Source: Actinomycetales bacterium (lineage in GTDB: Bacteria > Actinomycetota > Actinomycetes > Actinomycetales > Cellulomonadaceae). From it: a stretch of 8,668 bases of DNA. Shown here piece after piece: positions 6,915-8,668 of this stretch; the stretch's first letter is position 1; each line of letters begins with the position of its first letter. Location: assembly GCA_012514835.1 (NCBI GenBank), contig JAAYZM010000312.1:1-8668 (forward strand), read 5' to 3'. The notes under the pieces were generated by a model, which did not search any database, had not been told where the DNA came from, and was given only the letters and a program-made list of their open reading frames with translations. Made by a program: the position numbers and the translations under genes.

Positions 6915-7885
6915 GCGACGTTCCGGCGCTCCTGGGGCGCGGGGACCTCGGTGAGCACTCGGCCGAGCAGGTCGAGGGACGTGGTGCCCTCGAACTCCGC
7001 CTCGGCGTCGAGCACGATGCGGTGGTTCCAGACGGGCTCGACCAGGTCCTTGACGTCGTCGGGCACCACGTAGTGCCGCCCTTGCGCCGCCGCCCAGACC
7101 TTGGCCGTGCGCACGAGCGCGAGGGCGCCACGCACGGACACGCCCACGCGCGCCTCGGGGGCCGTGCGCGTGCGCTCCGCGAGCGCCGACACGTACTCGA
7201 GCACCGCGTCGTCCGTGTGCACGGTCGCCGCGAGGTCCGCCATGTCCACCACGGCCTGCGACGTGATGATCGCGGCGAGCGAGCGCGACGGGTCACGCTC
7301 CGCGGCACCCGCGAGGATGCGCACCGTCGAGGCGTGGTCCGGGTAGCCGATCGACGTCTTGATCAGGAACCGGTCGAGCTGCGCCTCGGGGAGGCGGTAC
7401 GTGCCCGCCTGCTCGATCGGGTTCTGCGTCGCGATCACCATGAAGGGCTGCGGCGCCGCGTGCGTCACGCCGTCGACGGTCACCTGCCCCTCCTCCATGA
7501 CCTCGAGCAGCGCGGACTGCGTCTTGGGCGAGGCGCGGTTGATCTCGTCCGCGAGCACGATCGAGGCGAAGATCGGGCCCGGGTGGAACTCGAACTTGTG
7601 GCTCGCCTGGTCGTAGATCGTCACGCCCGTGACGTCCGAGGGCAGCAGGTCGGGCGTGAACTGGATCCGCTGGTGGGAGCCCTGCACCGTCGCGGCGATC
7701 GCGCGGGCGAGGGAGGTCTTGCCCGTTCCGGGCGCGTCCTCGAGGAGCAGGTGGCCGCGCGTGAGCATGCAGGTCAGCGCGAGGCGGATGACCTCGTCCT
7801 TGCCGAGCACTGCGTGCGCGACGTTGCCGACGAGCTTGTCGAAGGTGTCGGCGAACCAAGCGGACTGCTCGGTGGTCATCGCCAT
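6911..7885 (-). CDS. MoxR-family AAA+ ATPase
   Basis: This is a 324-residue cytosolic AAA+ ATPase of the MoxR type, a chaperone-like enzyme that remodels or matures partner proteins using ATP. The Walker A motif is EDAPGTGKT at 49-57 (Lys56, Thr57). The Walker B motif is LADEINRA at 111-118 (Asp113, Glu114). Sensor 1 is in IATQNPIEQAGTYRLPEAQL (Asn155), followed by LDRF with the probable arginine finger Arg172. The rest is an alpha-helical lid. The length is typical and all catalytic residues are present. The ATG at 7885 is chosen because AGGAG lies 6 nt upstream; an alternative ATG at 7879 would give a longer spacing of 12 nt. It begins 43 nt after the Fn3 gene ends and overlaps the DUF58 gene by 4 nt. 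This is the usual MoxR-DUF58 pairing and supports a shared complex. Confidence 0.97.
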   Translation of the reverse strand: MAMTTEQSAWFADTFDKLVGNVAHAVLGKDEVIRLALTCMLTRGHLLLEDAPGTGKTSLARAIAATVQGSHQRIQFTPDLLPSDVTGVTIYDQASHKFEFHPGPIFASIVLADEINRASPKTQSALLEVMEEGQVTVDGVTHAAPQPFMVIATQNPIEQAGTYRLPEAQLDRFLIKTSIGYPDHASTVRILAGAAERDPSRSLAAIITSQAVVDMADLAATVHTDDAVLEYVSALAERTRTAPEARVGVSVRGALALVRTAKVWAAAQGRHYVVPDDVKDLVEPVWNHRIVLDAEAEFEGTTSLDLLGRVLTEVPAPQERRNVA

Positions 7886-7891
7886 GGGGAT

Positions 7892-7897
7892 CTCCTC
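7892..7897 (-). promoter_or_regulatory. Ribosome binding site of the MoxR gene
   Basis: The minus strand reads GAGGAG, 6 nt before the ATG at 7885. This favours that ATG over the in-frame ATG at 7879. The site sits in the only intergenic gap of the window, 43 nt (7886-7928). The gap shows no convincing -10/-35 pair and no hairpin followed by T residues, so read-through from the Fn3 gene is likely. Confidence 0.65.
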
Positions 7898-7928
7898 GGT
7901 GATCGGTGGGGGAAGATCGACGGCGGCC

Positions 7929-8668
7929 TCACGGCCAGGTCATCTCGCCGTAGGCGTTGCCGTTGAAGACCACGCGGACCTTGTGGTTGAGGCCGTGGTT
8001 GCCGTAGTAGCAGTACAGCTGTCGCGTCCCGTTCGCCTGGATCGGGTGCTTCGAGCCGTCGTTGAAGGTGCGCCAGCCGCTGCCCGAGTTGGACTGGCAG
8101 GCGATCGAGTAGGTGCCGGGGGCCGAGAAGTTCTCGGTGTGCACCACGAAGAAGTTGCACGAGGGGCAGTCGGAGCCCGAGGCCCTCGGGCCCTGGGTGA
8201 TCCACACGCGCTCCTGGGGCGGCGGTGGCGGGTCGTTCGTCTTCGCCGAACGCGAGACCTCGCTCGAGTAGTTGCTCGTGTCGACCGTGTCCTGGGCTCG
8301 CACGCGCGCGGTCACCGTCGTCGCGTAGTCCGCGGAGACGACGCGGCTCCCCGAGTCGGAGACGTTCTCCCACGCCCCTGAGCCGATCTTGAGCTGAATC
8401 CGCGTGGGGTTCCCGTTCTTCCCGTTCGAGCTCCATGTGAACCTGATCTTGCGGTCTCCGTCGGGCGTCGCGGAGAGGTTGGGCGCGGGCGGCGTGCCGT
8501 ACGGCCGCACGGCGTTCGAAGCGGGGGACTGCCCCGCCGAACCGCCCGCGTTGAACGGCTCGACCGTGAAGGTGTAGTCGGTGCCGTTCGTCAGACCCGT
8601 GACGGTCACGCTCGTCGCGCTCGTCGAGTCGACGACGACCGTCCCGTTCGCCCGGACGCGGTAGGACA
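7929..8668 (-). CDS. C-terminal part of a fibronectin type III repeat protein; 5' end beyond window
   Basis: The frame is open from the right edge to the TGA at 7931-7929, giving 245 visible residues. The sequence enters inside one Fn3 repeat (with TVTGLTNGTDYTFTVEPFN, ending near NAVRPYG) and continues into a second, roughly 8250-8500. A PPPPP hinge comes next, then a C-terminal domain of about 95 residues with four cysteines: a CPSC pair (Cys codons at 8168-8166 and 8159-8157), one in IACQS and one in LYCYYG. It ends in EMTWP. The cysteines suggest disulfides and, with Fn3 repeats, an extracytoplasmic protein. There is no LPXTG signal, so any anchor must be N-terminal and outside the window. 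The internal GTG at 8609 is not a start because the Fn3 strand pattern continues upstream of it. Similar cysteine-containing C-terminal domains follow Fn3 repeats in other actinobacterial surface proteins (from memory). The gene is probably large and is the first of those visible here. Confidence 0.9.
   Translation of the reverse strand, partial: SYRVRANGTVVVDSTSATSVTVTGLTNGTDYTFTVEPFNAGGSAGQSPASNAVRPYGTPPAPNLSATPDGDRKIRFTWSSNGKNGNPTRIQLKIGSGAWENVSDSGSRVVSADYATTVTARVRAQDTVDTSNYSSEVSRSAKTNDPPPPPQERVWITQGPRASGSDCPSCNFFVVHTENFSAPGTYSIACQSNSGSGWRTFNDGSKHPIQANGTRQLYCYYGNHGLNHKVRVVFNGNAYGEMTWP

Noticed and set aside
7886..7928. A promoter or terminator between the Fn3 and MoxR genes
   Set aside because: The gap is 43 nt. 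GATC occurs several times and there is a weak imperfect inverted repeat around the ribosome binding site, but there is no stable hairpin with a T run and no convincing promoter boxes.
6869..7966. A 365-codon plus-strand open frame across the MoxR gene
   Set aside because: It is antisense to an intact AAA+ ATPase with all catalytic motifs, and its own translation is Arg/His/Asp-rich with no recognisable domain.
7929..8609. A GTG at 8609 as the start of a 226-residue Fn3 protein
   Set aside because: The reading frame continues open to the window edge and encodes the preceding strands of the same Fn3 repeat (YRVRANGTVVVDS), so the real start lies outside the window.

Overview
The window is a compact, very GC-rich stretch in which every credible gene lies on the minus strand, so it is transcribed from right to left. 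The GC content, the GTG starts, the Ala/Pro-rich linkers and the gene set all suggest an actinobacterium. A Micrococcales member such as Cellulomonas or a relative is my best guess; this rests on general resemblance, not on a marker gene.

In transcription order there are seven coding regions. (1) 8668-7929 is the 3' end of a gene for a fibronectin type III (Fn3) repeat protein, cut by the window edge. (2) 7885-6911 encodes a MoxR-type AAA+ ATPase. (3) 6914-5625 encodes a membrane-anchored DUF58 protein. (4) 5628-3124 encodes a polytopic membrane protein with an extracytoplasmic transglutaminase-like domain that has lost the catalytic cysteine. (5) 3127-2006 encodes a zinc-ribbon plus FHA-domain protein. 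(6) 2009-1137 encodes a PP2C-type Ser/Thr phosphatase. (7) 1140 to beyond position 1 is the 5' part of a gene for a protein with an unrecognised N-terminal domain and a long Pro/Ala/Glu-rich linker. Genes 2 to 7 are joined by 4-nt stop/start overlaps (ATGA or GTGA). Only 43 nt separate gene 1 from gene 2. No terminator, RNA gene, mobile element or CRISPR array is visible, and no stretch above 50 nt is without a gene.

Functionally this is a MoxR/DUF58/transglutaminase-like module, a set generally tied to ATP-driven assembly or maturation of envelope proteins. It is fused at operon level to a phosphothreonine module (FHA reader and PP2C eraser) and preceded by a probable surface Fn3 protein. 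A plausible reading is a kinase/phosphatase-controlled envelope machine whose client or structural partner is the Fn3 protein. A Ser/Thr kinase, and the C-terminal half of gene 7, would be expected just beyond position 1, but they are not in the window.
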